DNA of 61,680 nucleotides from Paenibacillus aestuarii (GCF_027789125.1 NZ_JAQFVF010000046.1:1-61680); one strand, 5' to 3'; counted from the first letter of the stretch, positions 17,505 to 27,141 are shown. The notes: a model not told the origin generated them from the letters alone. Program-made: numbers and translations.

Positions 17505-18269
17505 TTGGACATAAAAGAGTGGTACATGGAGTACAAGATTCATAAGAACCGTCCCGGTTTGCTGGGGGATATCGCATCGCTTATGGGGATGCTGGATATC
17601 AACATTGTGACGATTAACGGGGTTGAAGACCGTACACGCGGCATGCTTTTGCAAACGAATGATGAAGAAAAAATCGATTTAATGGGTAAAATGTTAAAAA
17701 AAGTAGATAATATCACTATCACGGCGCTTCGCCCACCTAAGCTGGTGGATATTTTGGCTGTGCGCCATGGCCGCTATATTGAACGCGATTCCGATGACCG
17801 CAAGACGTTCCGCTTTACGCGTGACGAGTTGGGTTTGCTGGTTGATTTCCTTGGCGAAATCTTCAAGCGTGAAGGTAACCAAGTGATCGGTCTGCGCGGC
17901 ATGCCGCGTGTCGGTAAAACAGAGTCGATTATCGCAGGCAGTGTATGCGCGAATAAGCGCTGGACGTTCGTCTCTTCCACTTTGCTTCGCCAGACTGTGA
18001 GAAGTCAGCTTTCCGAAGATGAGATGACGACGAATAACGTTTACATCATCGACGGCATTGTATCTACGATCCGTTCGAATGAAAAGCACTACAGCTTGCT
18101 TCAGGAAATCATGGCAATGCCTTCGACCAAAGTCATCGAACACCCGGATATTTTTATTCGCGAGTCTGAATATACCTATAATCACTTCGATTACATCATC
18201 GAATTGCGCAATACACCGGATGAAGAAATTAATTATGATTCCTTTACATATACATCGGAGCCATTCTAA
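17505..18269 (+). CDS. ymfK: DUF3388 protein YmfK
   Basis: Conserved Firmicutes protein of 254 residues, unknown role. The N-terminal 75 residues look like an ACT regulatory domain (HKNRPGLLGDIASLMGMLDINI). Downstream lies a P-loop-like motif GMPRVGKTE near residues 132-140, so ATP or GTP binding is plausible. I chose TTG 17505, five bases after AGGTGG; an in-frame GTG at 17496 overlaps that site. It is the last conserved ymf gene before rodZ (ymfM), as in B. subtilis. Confidence 0.82.
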   Translation: MDIKEWYMEYKIHKNRPGLLGDIASLMGMLDINIVTINGVEDRTRGMLLQTNDEEKIDLMGKMLKKVDNITITALRPPKLVDILAVRHGRYIERDSDDRKTFRFTRDELGLLVDFLGEIFKREGNQVIGLRGMPRVGKTESIIAGSVCANKRWTFVSSTLLRQTVRSQLSEDEMTTNNVYIIDGIVSTIRSNEKHYSLLQEIMAMPSTKVIEHPDIFIRESEYTYNHFDYIIELRNTPDEEINYDSFTYTSEPF

Positions 18270-18316
18270 TTATTGCTGATATCTGGACATGACATTTTTT
18301 TCAAGGAGGTGATCTT

Positions 18317-19195
18317 GTGTCTGAGCTTGGGAATATCCTGCGTAAAGCGCGCTTGGACCAGAAGATTTCACTGGACGACCTACAGGAAGTAACGAAAATT
18401 CGCAAACGCTACCTGGAGGCTATCGAAGAAGGCAACTATAAAGTGCTGCCGGGAAGCTTTTACGTCCGAGCTTTTATTAAGAGTTATGCAGAAGCGGTAG
18501 GGATGGACCCTACTGAAGTATTGAATATGTACCAGACGACGAACCCGTCTCCGGTAACGGAACAGCCGGTTGTGGAGACGATTCGTACCAAACGGAAGAG
18601 TGTTCGCAATACGGAGAAGATGAGCCGCTGGGCATCCAGCGTCATGTTCATTTGCTTTATCTTGTTAATATTTGGGATCGTGTACTATTATACATATAAG
18701 AACGCGAAAGGAACGCCTGCGGAGGATAAGCCCTCCCAGACGCAATCGCCCAAAATTACAGATTCCACGAATCCCGGCGGCACGAAGCTGAACTCGGCAA
18801 CGGAAGCGACATACGCGGCAACGCCTACACCGATTCCGGCTACACCAGTGCCAACTCCGACTCCAACTCCGGCTGTGCAAGTGAAATACAGCAGCAATGA
18901 GAAGGGCGTGGATAATTATACGGTGACAGGTTCGGATAAGCTGAACGTCCAGCTGAAAATCATAGGCTCGCAGTGCTGGATTCAAGTGAACGCTTTGAAA
19001 GCTGATAATTCGAAGGAAATGCTCAAGCAGAAGCTGTACAGCAACGGTGACACGGATACATTTGAGATTGACGGTTCCGCCTATTTGAGTGTCGGTGCGG
19101 CTAGCGCATTGGAACTGACGGTGAATGGAACAGTCATACCGGTTGGCGATACGCCTAATCCGAAGAAAGTTCAGCTGAACTTGCAAAAAAGCTAG
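18317..19195 (+). CDS. rodZ: RodZ-like cell-shape protein (YmfM)
   Basis: Single-pass membrane protein linking MreB filaments to the elongation machinery. Of 292 residues, 1-75 form a RodZ-type helix-turn-helix domain (LGNILRKARLDQKISLDDLQ), about 105-127 one membrane span, about 130-190 a Pro/Thr-rich linker, and 190-292 a DUF4115-like extracytoplasmic domain. GTG 18317 follows AAGGAGGTGAT. Position after ymfK agrees with B. subtilis ymfM. Confidence 0.9.
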   Translation: MSELGNILRKARLDQKISLDDLQEVTKIRKRYLEAIEEGNYKVLPGSFYVRAFIKSYAEAVGMDPTEVLNMYQTTNPSPVTEQPVVETIRTKRKSVRNTEKMSRWASSVMFICFILLIFGIVYYYTYKNAKGTPAEDKPSQTQSPKITDSTNPGGTKLNSATEATYAATPTPIPATPVPTPTPTPAVQVKYSSNEKGVDNYTVTGSDKLNVQLKIIGSQCWIQVNALKADNSKEMLKQKLYSNGDTDTFEIDGSAYLSVGAASALELTVNGTVIPVGDTPNPKKVQLNLQKS

Positions 19196-19243
19196 AATTT
19201 TGGCGCATTCCGCGCTTTCCCGGGCAATGAATAGGTTTGGAGA

Positions 19244-19281
19244 GCATCCCAAGGCATACAAGCTGCGGGATGTTTCTTTTT
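19244..19281 (+). terminator. Probable terminator after rodZ
   Basis: CATCCC/GGGATG stem (19245-19250/19267-19272) with an inner AGGC/GCT pairing and a T-rich tail. Weaker than the others in the window. Confidence 0.5.
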
Positions 19282-19292
19282 GAGCCGCTTCT

Positions 19293-19301
19293 TGCTATAA
19301 T
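19293..19301 (+). promoter_or_regulatory. Extended -10 promoter for yajQ
   Basis: TGCTATAAT at 19293-19301, about 35 nt upstream of the yajQ start; the -35 is poor. Confidence 0.5.
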
Positions 19302-19336
19302 GCAATATGAAATTCATGGAAAAGGGGTATGTGTAG

Positions 19337-19828
19337 ATGAGTTCAGAGAGTTCATTTGATATAGTATCGAAGGTGGACATGCAGGAATTGAACAACGCCA
19401 TCCAACAGGCGGAGAAAGAAATTTTGACCCGATTTGATTTTAAAGGCAGCAAGAGCAGCATTAAGTTGGAAAAGGACCAACTGACGGTCATTTCCGATGA
19501 CGAGTTTAAACTGCAGAACGTGCTCGATATTTTACATGGCAAAATGACGAAGCGCGGCATCTCCATCAAGAACCTGGAGTACAGCAAAATAGAGCCTGCC
19601 GCATCTTCCACGGTGAGACAGAAGATCTCCTTGAAACAAGGCGTGGACCAGGAGAATGCGAAAAAAATTAACATCCTGATCCGCGATTCCAAGCTGAAAG
19701 TAAAAAGCCAGATTCAAGGCGATCAAATTCGCGTAACCGGCAAAAGCAAGGATGACCTGCAAGCGGTGATCTCGATGCTCCGCAAAGCGGAAATTCCGCT
19801 CGATTTACAGTTTGTCAACCTGAAATAG
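19337..19828 (+). CDS. YajQ family nucleotide-binding protein
   Basis: The 163-residue protein belongs to the YajQ/UPF0234 family: start [22 protein letters not shown], internal [10 protein letters not shown], and the C-terminal [11 protein letters not shown]. Some YajQ proteins bind cyclic di-GMP or nucleic acids; which applies here is not shown by the sequence. It is interesting that the window also carries a cyclic-di-GMP riboswitch. ATG 19337 follows AAAGGGG. It has its own promoter and terminator. Confidence 0.9.
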   Translation: MSSESSFDIVSKVDMQELNNAIQQAEKEILTRFDFKGSKSSIKLEKDQLTVISDDEFKLQNVLDILHGKMTKRGISIKNLEYSKIEPAASSTVRQKISLKQGVDQENAKKINILIRDSKLKVKSQIQGDQIRVTGKSKDDLQAVISMLRKAEIPLDLQFVNLK

Positions 19829-19845
19829 AACGATTAAAACCATGC

Positions 19846-19878
19846 AACCCCCTAGATATAGGGGGTTTTCACTTTTTG
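19846..19878 (+). terminator. Terminator after yajQ
   Basis: AACCCCC/GGGGGTT stem (19846-19852/19861-19867) followed by a T-rich stretch. Confidence 0.8.
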
Positions 19879-19904
19879 ACACCCTATAGGGCATGTATTA
19901 TACT
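19876..19904 (+). promoter_or_regulatory. Strong sigma-A promoter for rimO
   Basis: TTGACA at 19876-19881, exactly 17 nt, TATACT at 19899-19904, 40 nt before the rimO start. Confidence 0.8.
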
Positions 19905-19944
19905 TGTAAAGAGTGGTTTAGGACTATTGGAGGTTGTTTTATTC

Positions 19945-21273
19945 ATGACAGAGAAGGTTAAAGTAGTTACGCTCGGATGTGAGAAAAACTTAGTCGATTC
20001 CGAAATTATGGCTGGTTTGATTCACGGCCGAGGCTTCCAACTTGTAGATAACAAAGAGGATGCAACCGTTATTATTGTGAATACGTGCGGATTTATCGAT
20101 GCAGCGAAGGAAGAATCCGTGAATACGATTCTGGATATGGCTGAGCTGAAGCAAACGGCTAATTTGAAGGCGCTCATCGTCTCCGGCTGTTTGACACAGC
20201 GCTACAAAAAAGAATTGATGGAAGAGATGCCGGAGATCGACGGCATTGTCGGTACGGGAGATTTTGACAAGATCAATCACATTGTAGATGAAGCATTGCG
20301 CGGGAAGAAGCCGGTTCTGATCGGGAACCCTGTGTTCAACTACGATGCGGACCTGCCTCGTCAAGTTACGACGCCCCGCTACACGGCGTATGTCAAGATT
20401 GCTGAAGGCTGCGACAATGCTTGCACCTTCTGCAGCATTCCGATTATGCGCGGTGCGTTCCGCAGCCGGAGCATGGAATCGATCGTCAATGAAGTGACTC
20501 AGCTTGCTGCGCAAGGCGTGAAAGAGATCAGCCTGATCGCGCAAGATTCAACTAACTATGGTACGGATATTTATGACGGATTTGCGCTGCCTGCACTTCT
20601 GAACAAAGTGAGTGAAGTTCCAGGTATCGAATGGGTGCGCCTGCACTACGCATATCCAGGCTTCTTCAGTGATGAATTGATTGCGACAATCGCTGCCAAT
20701 CCGAAAGTGTGCAAATATATCGACATGCCGTTGCAGCACAGCGAGGATTCCATCCTGAAGCGCATGCGCAGACCAGGCCGTCAGAAGGATACGCGCGAGC
20801 TTGTGCGTAAAATTCGCGAAGCGATTCCGGATGTCGCGCTGCGCACTTCGTTGATCGTTGGCTTCCCAGGGGAAACGGAAGAAGATTTCGAGAACCTAAA
20901 GGCGTTTGTGCGTGAAATGGAATTCGACCGCATGGGCGTATTTGCTTACTCCAAAGAAGATGACACGCCTGCTTCGCGCCTGCCGAATCAAGTACCTGAT
21001 GATGTGAAGGAGTTCCGTGCCAACACCTTGATGGAGATTCAACGCGAAATTTCCAATCAACGCGGCGGCCAAAGAATCGGGCAGGAGATTGATGTTCTAA
21101 TTGAACGTTACGATGGCAGAAGCGATGTCTATGTTGGCCGTTCCCAATACGATGCGCCGGAGATTGACGGCGAAGTGTTCGTATCGAATGCCAAATTGAA
21201 AATCGGTGAAATGGCAAAAGTGCGCATTACTCACTCTTATGAGTTCGACTTATCAGGGGAGGTTATTGCATGA
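19945..21273 (+). CDS. rimO: Ribosomal protein S12 methylthiotransferase
   Basis: Radical SAM enzyme that adds a methylthio group to the conserved aspartate of ribosomal protein S12. The 442 residues contain the three N-terminal cluster cysteines (LGCEKN, NTCGF, SGCLT), the radical SAM motif CDNACTFC near residue 155 and a C-terminal TRAM domain. ATG 19945 follows TTGGAGG; the longer reading from 19876 starts in the -35 box and is rejected. It overlaps pgsA by four bases. A related enzyme, MiaB, is encoded at 33102. Confidence 0.95.
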   Translation: MTEKVKVVTLGCEKNLVDSEIMAGLIHGRGFQLVDNKEDATVIIVNTCGFIDAAKEESVNTILDMAELKQTANLKALIVSGCLTQRYKKELMEEMPEIDGIVGTGDFDKINHIVDEALRGKKPVLIGNPVFNYDADLPRQVTTPRYTAYVKIAEGCDNACTFCSIPIMRGAFRSRSMESIVNEVTQLAAQGVKEISLIAQDSTNYGTDIYDGFALPALLNKVSEVPGIEWVRLHYAYPGFFSDELIATIAANPKVCKYIDMPLQHSEDSILKRMRRPGRQKDTRELVRKIREAIPDVALRTSLIVGFPGETEEDFENLKAFVREMEFDRMGVFAYSKEDDTPASRLPNQVPDDVKEFRANTLMEIQREISNQRGGQRIGQEIDVLIERYDGRSDVYVGRSQYDAPEIDGEVFVSNAKLKIGEMAKVRITHSYEFDLSGEVIA

Positions 21274-21857
21274 ACTTAGCCAATCGCATCACGATAGCGA
21301 GGATTCTGCTTGTTCCGGTCATCATGTTTTTCCTGTTGATCAAAGTGAAATTCCCTCACATCAGGATCGAGGAGTTCAGCATTACTTATAATCAGATTAT
21401 TGCCGCTTTAATTTTTATCATTGCGGCAAGTACGGACAGCTTGGACGGTTATATCGCAAGAAAGCGCAAGCTGGTAACGAATCTGGGCAAGCTGCTTGAT
21501 CCGCTCGCGGATAAGCTGCTTGTTACGGCTGTTCTCGTATCGCTCGTGGAGATGGGCAAAGTTGACGCCTGGATTGTAATTGTCATCATCAGCCGGGAGT
21601 GGGCAGTAACCGGTCTTCGTCAGATTGCTCTCCTGGAAGGCACCGTGATGGCGGCTAGCAAATGGGGAAAGGCAAAGACAGCTGCACAGATTACGGCTAT
21701 TATTGCGTTGCTTATTAATAATTTTCCGTTTACGTTTTTGGATATCCCCTTCGATATTATTGCGAGCTGGGTAGCAGCGATTATTACGCTGTACTCAGGT
21801 ATTGAGTATTTTGTGAAAAACAAGCATGTCATAGATTTTTCGGATAAGACACAATAG
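21270..21857 (+). CDS. pgsA: Phosphatidylglycerophosphate synthase
   Basis: Makes phosphatidylglycerophosphate from CDP-diacylglycerol and glycerol-3-phosphate; an integral membrane enzyme of 195 residues. The CDP-alcohol phosphotransferase motif DG(x2)AR(x8)G(x3)D(x3)D is complete (DGYIAR through DPLADK, about residues 58-80). Several hydrophobic spans flank it. The ATG overlaps the rimO stop, implying co-translation. In B. subtilis pgsA likewise precedes cinA and recA. Confidence 0.95.
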   Translation: MNLANRITIARILLVPVIMFFLLIKVKFPHIRIEEFSITYNQIIAALIFIIAASTDSLDGYIARKRKLVTNLGKLLDPLADKLLVTAVLVSLVEMGKVDAWIVIVIISREWAVTGLRQIALLEGTVMAASKWGKAKTAAQITAIIALLINNFPFTFLDIPFDIIASWVAAIITLYSGIEYFVKNKHVIDFSDKTQ

Positions 21858-21918
21858 GGCAACCTATTGTTTTTTCCGTTTCGATGGCGGGTTGAATTTT
21901 GAGGGAGGGATAAGGAAG

Positions 21919-23169
21919 ATGAAAGCTGAGATTGTAGCTGTTGGCACCGAACTGTTGTTAGGTCAAATTGTGAATACGAACGCGCAGTTTCTGTCGCGGG
22001 AATGCGCAGCCTTAGGAATTGACATGTTTTACCAGACGGTTGTCGGCGATAATGAGCAGCGGTTGATGGATGCTTTTCAGCTCGCGGCTTCGCGGGCGGA
22101 TATCGTCATTTGTACCGGTGGACTAGGTCCTACCCAGGACGATTTGACTAAAGACGTTCTGGCCGCCTATACAGGTCGTCAGTTGGTTCTCCATGAGCCA
22201 TCGATGCAAGCGATTACCGAGCTGTTCAGCACACGCGGCATTCATATGGTCGAGAGCAACCGCAGGCAGGCGCTGATGCTGGAAGGCAGCGATCCCTTAC
22301 ATAACGAGACCGGACTCGCCGTCGGCGTCGCGCTGACGCATGAGGGCACGCATTTCATACTGCTCCCGGGCCCGCCTAAAGAAATGAAGCCGATGTTTAT
22401 AAAGTATGCTTCCGAGTGGCTGCGCGGCGTCATGACGGACGAAGTGCCGCTTTATTCCAAGATGCTGAAATTCGCCGGGATCGGCGAATCCAACTTGGAG
22501 CATCAGCTCATCGATCTGATCGAATCCCAGAGCGACCCGACCATTGCGCCTTACGCCAAAGAAGGGGAAGTGACCATCCGCCTGACAACCCGGGCTTTAT
22601 CGGCGGCTGAAGGGGAACGCAATCTAATGGCGACCGAGGCGGAGATTCGCCGCCGTGTCGGGGAGCACTTATACGCCGTGGAAGATGTCCCGATTGAAAC
22701 GGTCATTCTGCAAATGCTGGGCCAGAAGCAGCTCCAGCTAACCGTCGCCGAAAGCTGCACAGGCGGTCTTCTCAGCGATATGATCACGAATGTGCCGGGC
22801 AGCTCGCAATCGTTCCTCGGCGGTATCATTTGCTACTCCAATGCGCTGAAAAACAAGCTGCTGAACGTTCCTATGCAGGTGCTTGAAGGCACGGACGCGC
22901 CAGGAGCCGTGAGCAAAGAAACGGCCGCCATCCTGGCCGAGCAGCTGCTGGTTGTGACAGGCAGCGATTTCGGTATCTCGGTCACTGGCGTAGCCGGTCC
23001 GGGCGCTTCCGAAGGTAAGCCTGTCGGGCTTGTCTACTTGGGCCTAGCCCAGCGCGGCGTGGAGGCGAAGGTTGTGACCTTGCAGCTCTCGGGCACGCGT
23101 GAGACGATCAAGCATCGGGCGGCCAAAGGAGCATTGTATCATTTCTGGAAACTGTTGAAAGAAATCTAG
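21919..23169 (+). CDS. cinA: Competence/damage-inducible protein CinA
   Basis: Two-domain protein of 416 residues: an N-terminal MoCF-like domain (1 to about 170; GTELLLGQIVNTN, CTGGLGPTQDD) associated with pyrophosphatase activity, and a C-terminal nicotinamide-nucleotide amidase domain (about 255-416; AESCTGGLLSD, SVTGVAGPGA). It serves pyridine nucleotide repair and is induced with competence in relatives. ATG 21919 is chosen because GAGGGAGGG precedes it; an in-frame TTG at 21892 has no such site. Order pgsA-cinA-recA is conserved. Confidence 0.94.
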   Translation: MKAEIVAVGTELLLGQIVNTNAQFLSRECAALGIDMFYQTVVGDNEQRLMDAFQLAASRADIVICTGGLGPTQDDLTKDVLAAYTGRQLVLHEPSMQAITELFSTRGIHMVESNRRQALMLEGSDPLHNETGLAVGVALTHEGTHFILLPGPPKEMKPMFIKYASEWLRGVMTDEVPLYSKMLKFAGIGESNLEHQLIDLIESQSDPTIAPYAKEGEVTIRLTTRALSAAEGERNLMATEAEIRRRVGEHLYAVEDVPIETVILQMLGQKQLQLTVAESCTGGLLSDMITNVPGSSQSFLGGIICYSNALKNKLLNVPMQVLEGTDAPGAVSKETAAILAEQLLVVTGSDFGISVTGVAGPGASEGKPVGLVYLGLAQRGVEAKVVTLQLSGTRETIKHRAAKGALYHFWKLLKEI

Positions 23170-23204
23170 CTTTCGCTTATAATAAATCTATCTGTTAACG
23201 GAAG

Positions 23205-23240
23205 AACCGTAGCAAAGCGATAACTTTGTTGCGGTTTTTT
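23205..23240 (+). terminator. Terminator between cinA and recA
   Basis: Thirteen-base stem (23205-23217/23223-23235, with G-U pairs) and a T run. It separates cinA from the LexA-controlled recA promoter. Confidence 0.75.
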
Positions 23241-23257
23241 GTTTGTTCGCAAAATAA

Positions 23258-23271
23258 CGAATGTATGTTCG
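23258..23271. promoter_or_regulatory. LexA (DinR) box upstream of recA
   Basis: CGAATGTATGTTCG matches the Gram-positive SOS box CGAAC-N4-GTTCG with one mismatch. It lies just upstream of the recA -35. Confidence 0.8.
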
Positions 23272-23280
23272 AAAAAATGC

Positions 23281-23309
23281 TTGGCAAACGACCTGAAACG
23301 AGTTATCAT
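23281..23309 (+). promoter_or_regulatory. recA promoter
   Basis: TTGGCA at 23281-23286, 17-nt spacer, TATCAT at 23304-23309. Ten bases separate it from the LexA box. Confidence 0.65.
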
Positions 23310-23340
23310 ATACCTATAATGATAAAAGGAAGTGAGTGTT

Positions 23341-24387
23341 TTGACAGATCGTCGCGCCGCACTTGAAATGGCACTTCGTCAGATTGAGAAACAGTTCGGT
23401 AAAGGCTCCATCATGAAGCTTGGAGAAAGCACACATATGCAAGTTGAAACGATCTCAAGCGGTTCGCTTGCTCTTGATATTGCACTTGGAATCGGCGGAT
23501 TTCCGCGCGGAAGAATTATTGAAGTATACGGACCTGAATCCTCAGGTAAAACAACTGTAGCTTTGCATGCCATTGCAGAGGTGCAAAAGGTGGGCGGTCA
23601 AGCTGCTTTCATCGACGCCGAGCACGCACTTGATCCTTTGTATGCAAGCAAACTGGGCATTAACATCGATGAGCTTCTGCTGTCTCAACCGGATACCGGT
23701 GAGCAAGCGCTGGAAATTGCTGAAGCACTCGTGCGCAGCGGCGCGGTTGATATTATCGTTATTGACTCCGTTGCGGCACTGGTGCCAAAGGCTGAGATTG
23801 AAGGCGAGATGGGGGACTCCCACGTAGGTCTGCAAGCCCGCCTGATGTCCCAAGCGCTTCGTAAACTGTCTGGTGCCATCAACAAATCCAAAGTAATTGC
23901 CATCTTTATTAACCAATTACGTGAGAAAGTAGGCGTAATGTTCGGTAACCCGGAAACGACGCCAGGCGGTCGCGCATTGAAGTTCTATTCCTCCGTTCGT
24001 CTAGACGTTCGCCGGATAGAAACAATTAAACAAGGCAACGACATGGTTGGTAACCGCACGCGGATTAAGGTCGTTAAGAATAAAGTAGCTCCGCCGTTCA
24101 AACAAGCGGAGATCGACATTATGTATGGCGAAGGCATCTCCCGTGAGGGCAGCATCATCGATATCGGTACCGAAATGGACATCGTGAACAAGAGCGGCGC
24201 CTGGTACTCCTTCGATGGCGAGCGCCTCGGTCAAGGCCGTGAGAACGCCAAATCGTTCCTCAAAGAGAACAAGGCGATTGCCGAAACGATCGAGCAAAAA
24301 ATTCGCGACAACAGCAACTTGATCAAAGTAACAGGTCCGAATACGGACGATGATGAAGATGAAGAAGCAACGCTTGCTTTTGAATAA
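23341..24387 (+). CDS. recA: Recombinase RecA
   Basis: DNA strand-exchange protein and SOS co-protease. The 348 residues include Walker A GPESSGKT near residues 64-71, the [15 protein letters not shown]-terminal signature, and an acidic C-terminal tail (DDDEDEE). I chose TTG 23341, about seven bases after AGGAAGTGA: it gives [20 protein letters not shown], aligning with the B. subtilis start; the GTG at 23332 lies too close to the site. LexA regulation is supported by the box upstream. RecX, its modulator, follows. Confidence 0.97.
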   Translation: MTDRRAALEMALRQIEKQFGKGSIMKLGESTHMQVETISSGSLALDIALGIGGFPRGRIIEVYGPESSGKTTVALHAIAEVQKVGGQAAFIDAEHALDPLYASKLGINIDELLLSQPDTGEQALEIAEALVRSGAVDIIVIDSVAALVPKAEIEGEMGDSHVGLQARLMSQALRKLSGAINKSKVIAIFINQLREKVGVMFGNPETTPGGRALKFYSSVRLDVRRIETIKQGNDMVGNRTRIKVVKNKVAPPFKQAEIDIMYGEGISREGSIIDIGTEMDIVNKSGAWYSFDGERLGQGRENAKSFLKENKAIAETIEQKIRDNSNLIKVTGPNTDDDEDEEATLAFE

Positions 24388-24410
24388 GTGAATGAATGGG
24401 CATAGACGGC

Positions 24411-24437
24411 AGCACTTTAACCTCAGGTTAAGGTGCT
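24411..24437 (+). terminator. Hairpin between recA and recX
   Basis: Twelve-base stem AGCACTTTAACC/GGTTAAGGTGCT (one G-U) with a TCA loop, but only a short broken T tract. It probably works as a partial terminator lowering recX expression relative to recA. Confidence 0.65.
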
Positions 24438-24463
24438 TTCGTTCATTAAAGGAGTTGTAGACG

Positions 24464-25153
24464 TTGACGGAAGAAGAGCAGGGGCTGCCGGTCATCACGA
24501 TGGTGGAAAGGCAGAAGCGGGGCAAGCACCGTTATAACATTTTCATTAATGAGGAATACACGTTCTCCGTGCATGAAGACATCATGATCAAGCATCGTCT
24601 GTTCAAAGGGGAAATCATCGATCCAGAGCGGATGGCCATCATCATTCGAGACGAAGAGCGGAATAAAGCGTATACGAAAGCGCTGTACATGATTGGGCGC
24701 AGACCACACGCTTCGAGCGAAGTGAGACGAAAGCTCAAAGAGCAAGGATTTGAAGCTGACATCATCGATGGGGTCATGGAAACGCTGGAGAAGCAAAATT
24801 ATCTCAATGATGAAGAATTCGCCAAAATGTGGGCGGAGCATCGCATTTATTCGCAGCGCCGGGGACGCAACTGGGTCAAGCAGGAGCTGCAGCAGAAAGG
24901 TATTCACAAAGAGCTGGTGCATGGTGCCATTGCGGGCATTAATGCGGAGGATGAGCTGGAAGGTGCATTGAAGCTGGCTCGTAACAAGTGGAAAATTACT
25001 TCAGGCTCAACCATCGATAAGAAGCGTAAAACAGGTGCTTTTCTTATGCGCAGAGGCTATACAGGGGGAATTGTTAACAAAGTGTTAGGGCAGTTAAGTG
25101 CAGGAGAGGGAGACGAAGAGCACGAGTTTTATGAAGAAATGATGGATGATTAA
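24464..25153 (+). CDS. recX: Regulatory protein RecX
   Basis: RecX binds RecA filaments and modulates recombination and SOS activity. The 229 residues hold the three-helix repeats typical of the family (RPHASSEVRRKLKEQGFE, QNYLNDEEFAKMWAEHR, RGYTGGIVNKVL). Start TTG 24464 follows AAAGGAG. It probably reads through from recA past the hairpin at 24411. Family members of Bacillales usually run somewhat longer than the E. coli form, as here. Confidence 0.92.
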   Translation: MTEEEQGLPVITMVERQKRGKHRYNIFINEEYTFSVHEDIMIKHRLFKGEIIDPERMAIIIRDEERNKAYTKALYMIGRRPHASSEVRRKLKEQGFEADIIDGVMETLEKQNYLNDEEFAKMWAEHRIYSQRRGRNWVKQELQQKGIHKELVHGAIAGINAEDELEGALKLARNKWKITSGSTIDKKRKTGAFLMRRGYTGGIVNKVLGQLSAGEGDEEHEFYEEMMDD

Positions 25154-25530
25154 CGGCATACACGAAGCATACATGAAGCATACATGAAGGCTTTGTTCAA
25201 TGAACTGCACGAGCAAGACTGTGTCAATCCCTTGACAAGCTTCTTCGACAAAAGATAAAATAACAATGTATATTTTCATAAGGAGTCAAAATCATAAGAA
25301 TTTTTGTGAATTTGACGTAACAGTTGTAGAAACCGCCAATTTTTACGCTGTTGGTTATGAATCACTCGCACCAACGTGGTGACACGCGCCGTGCACATTC
25401 ATTTTGAGCCATGCTCATTTTTTTAGTATGGGGTACGTTGAAGCTATTGCCTAACAATTAAAAATCGGATTAAAAAACCGAAGGAATCCCAAGCTAACAC
25501 CTTGGAGAAACCAACGAGGAGGTGAACAAG
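25154..25530. other. Regulatory gap before rny
   Basis: No ORF. A short 13-bp direct repeat (near 25168-25192) follows recX. A sigma-A-type promoter with an embedded Spo0A-like box lies at 25232-25261, leaving a 5' leader of about 260 nt before rny that is A/T-rich with several small inverted repeats and no recognised riboswitch. Confidence 0.6.
25232..25261 (+). promoter_or_regulatory. Promoter upstream of rny with Spo0A-like box
   Basis: TTGACA at 25232-25237, 18-nt spacer, TAAAAT at 25256-25261. On the minus strand, 25241-25253 reads TTTTGTCGAAGAA, 12 of 13 bases of the Spo0A box TTTTGTCGAATAA, filling the spacer between -35 and -10. This predicts repression by phosphorylated Spo0A. Confidence 0.6.
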
Positions 25531-27069
25531 ATGACTTTCATCTGGATCGCGATCATTCTCGTTGTTGGAGCTGCATGCTTAGGGATTGGTTATTTTATCC
25601 GCAAATCTCTTGCAGAAGCGAAGATTTCCAGTGCAGAAGAAGCCGCTGAACAGATCCGTGAAGCTGCCAAGAAAGAAGCGGAGGCGCTGAAAAAAGAAAC
25701 GGTTCTGGAAGCGAAGGACGAAGTGCATAAGATTAGGTCCGAAGCTGAAAAAGACATTCGTGAACGTCGAAATGAAATTCAACGACAAGAGAGACGATTG
25801 TTGCAAAAAGAGGAATCGCTGGATAAAAAATTAGAATCTCTCGAGCGTAAAGAAGAGCAAGTAGCCAACAAAGAGAAGCGAATCGAGGATACACAGACAC
25901 AGATCGACCAGCTTTATAGAAGTCAAGTTACGGAATTGGAGCGAATCTCCGGCCTGACGATGGAAGAAGCGAAGAGCATCATTCTTACCAATGTCGAGCA
26001 GGAAGTTCGTCACGAAACCGCTCAGTTGATTAAAGAGATTGAACAGCAAGCCAAAGAAGAAGGCGATAAGAAAGCCAGAGAAATCATCACGCTCGCCATT
26101 CAACGATGTGCTGCTGATCACGTGGCTGAAACTACAGTTTCAGTGGTGACCTTGCCTAATGAAGAAATGAAGGGCCGTATTATCGGTCGTGAAGGCCGCA
26201 ATATCCGTGCATTGGAAACATTGACGGGGATCGACCTTATTATTGATGATACGCCTGAAGCCGTCATTTTATCAGGTTTTGATCCAATCCGACGCGAAAT
26301 TGCCCGCACATCCCTGGAGAAGCTTGTTGCAGATGGTCGAATCCATCCGGCAAGAATCGAAGAGATGGTGGAGAAATCCCGCAAAGAAGTGGACGAGCGT
26401 ATCCGCGAATACGGGGAGCAAGCGACGTTCGAGGTTGGCGTTCATGGACTGCATCCGGATCTGATCAAGATTCTGGGCCGACTGAAATTCAGAACAAGTT
26501 ACGGTCAAAATGTACTGAAGCATTCCATGGAAGTAGCTTATCTGGCCGGTCTGATGGCTGGAGAGCTCGGAGAAGACGTAACTTTGGCGAAACGTGCCGG
26601 GCTGCTTCATGACATCGGTAAAGCACTTGACCACGAAGTGGAAGGTTCCCACGTGGAGATCGGTGTGGAGATCGGTAAGAAGTACAAGGAACATCCAGTT
26701 GTCATCAACAGTATTGCTTCGCATCATGGCGATGTGGAAGCAACTTCTGTTATCGCGATGCTGGTAGGCGCAGCGGATGCCTTATCCGCAGCAAGACCGG
26801 GAGCGAGAAGAGAAACGCTGGAAACTTACATTAAGCGTCTTGAGAAGCTCGAAGAGATTTCTGAATCGTTTGATGGCGTTGAGAAATCATACGCAATTCA
26901 AGCAGGTCGTGAGGTTCGTGTCATGGTTCAGCCGGAGAAAGTGGATGATACCGAAGCGTTCCGCCTAGCCCGCGATATCACGAAGAAAATCGAGGGAGAA
27001 CTCGATTATCCAGGACATATCAAGGTCACGGTCATTCGGGAAACGAGAGCTGTTGAATACGCGAAATAA
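25531..27069 (+). CDS. rny: Ribonuclease Y
   Basis: Membrane-anchored endoribonuclease that starts decay of many mRNAs. The 512 residues comprise an N-terminal membrane anchor (about 2-23), a long charged coiled coil (about 28-195), a KH domain ([15 protein letters not shown] near 212) and an HD domain ([12 protein letters not shown] near 358-369). ATG 25531 follows GAGGAGGTGA; the GTG at 25522 is part of that site. YmdB and spoVS follow as in B. subtilis. In B. subtilis RicA (YmcA, at 34737) with partners modulates RNase Y. Confidence 0.96.
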   Translation: MTFIWIAIILVVGAACLGIGYFIRKSLAEAKISSAEEAAEQIREAAKKEAEALKKETVLEAKDEVHKIRSEAEKDIRERRNEIQRQERRLLQKEESLDKKLESLERKEEQVANKEKRIEDTQTQIDQLYRSQVTELERISGLTMEEAKSIILTNVEQEVRHETAQLIKEIEQQAKEEGDKKAREIITLAIQRCAADHVAETTVSVVTLPNEEMKGRIIGREGRNIRALETLTGIDLIIDDTPEAVILSGFDPIRREIARTSLEKLVADGRIHPARIEEMVEKSRKEVDERIREYGEQATFEVGVHGLHPDLIKILGRLKFRTSYGQNVLKHSMEVAYLAGLMAGELGEDVTLAKRAGLLHDIGKALDHEVEGSHVEIGVEIGKKYKEHPVVINSIASHHGDVEATSVIAMLVGAADALSAARPGARRETLETYIKRLEKLEEISESFDGVEKSYAIQAGREVRVMVQPEKVDDTEAFRLARDITKKIEGELDYPGHIKVTVIRETRAVEYAK

Positions 27070-27083
27070 GGGTATACTAGGTG

Positions 27084-27117
27084 AAAAGTGGCTGATGAAG
27101 CCACTTTTCCTCATTTT
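27084..27117 (+). terminator. Terminator after rny
   Basis: Perfect 10-bp stem AAAAGTGGCT/AGCCACTTTT (27084-27093/27099-27108) followed by CCTCATTTTT. Read-through into ymdB 34 nt away is possible. Confidence 0.75.
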
Positions 27118-27141
27118 TAAAAGGGAGCATGGAGAGCTATT

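Noticed and set aside
19876..19944. N-terminal extension of RimO
   Set aside because: The extra codons begin in the -35 box of a strong promoter; the conserved protein starts at ATG 19945 behind a GGAGG.
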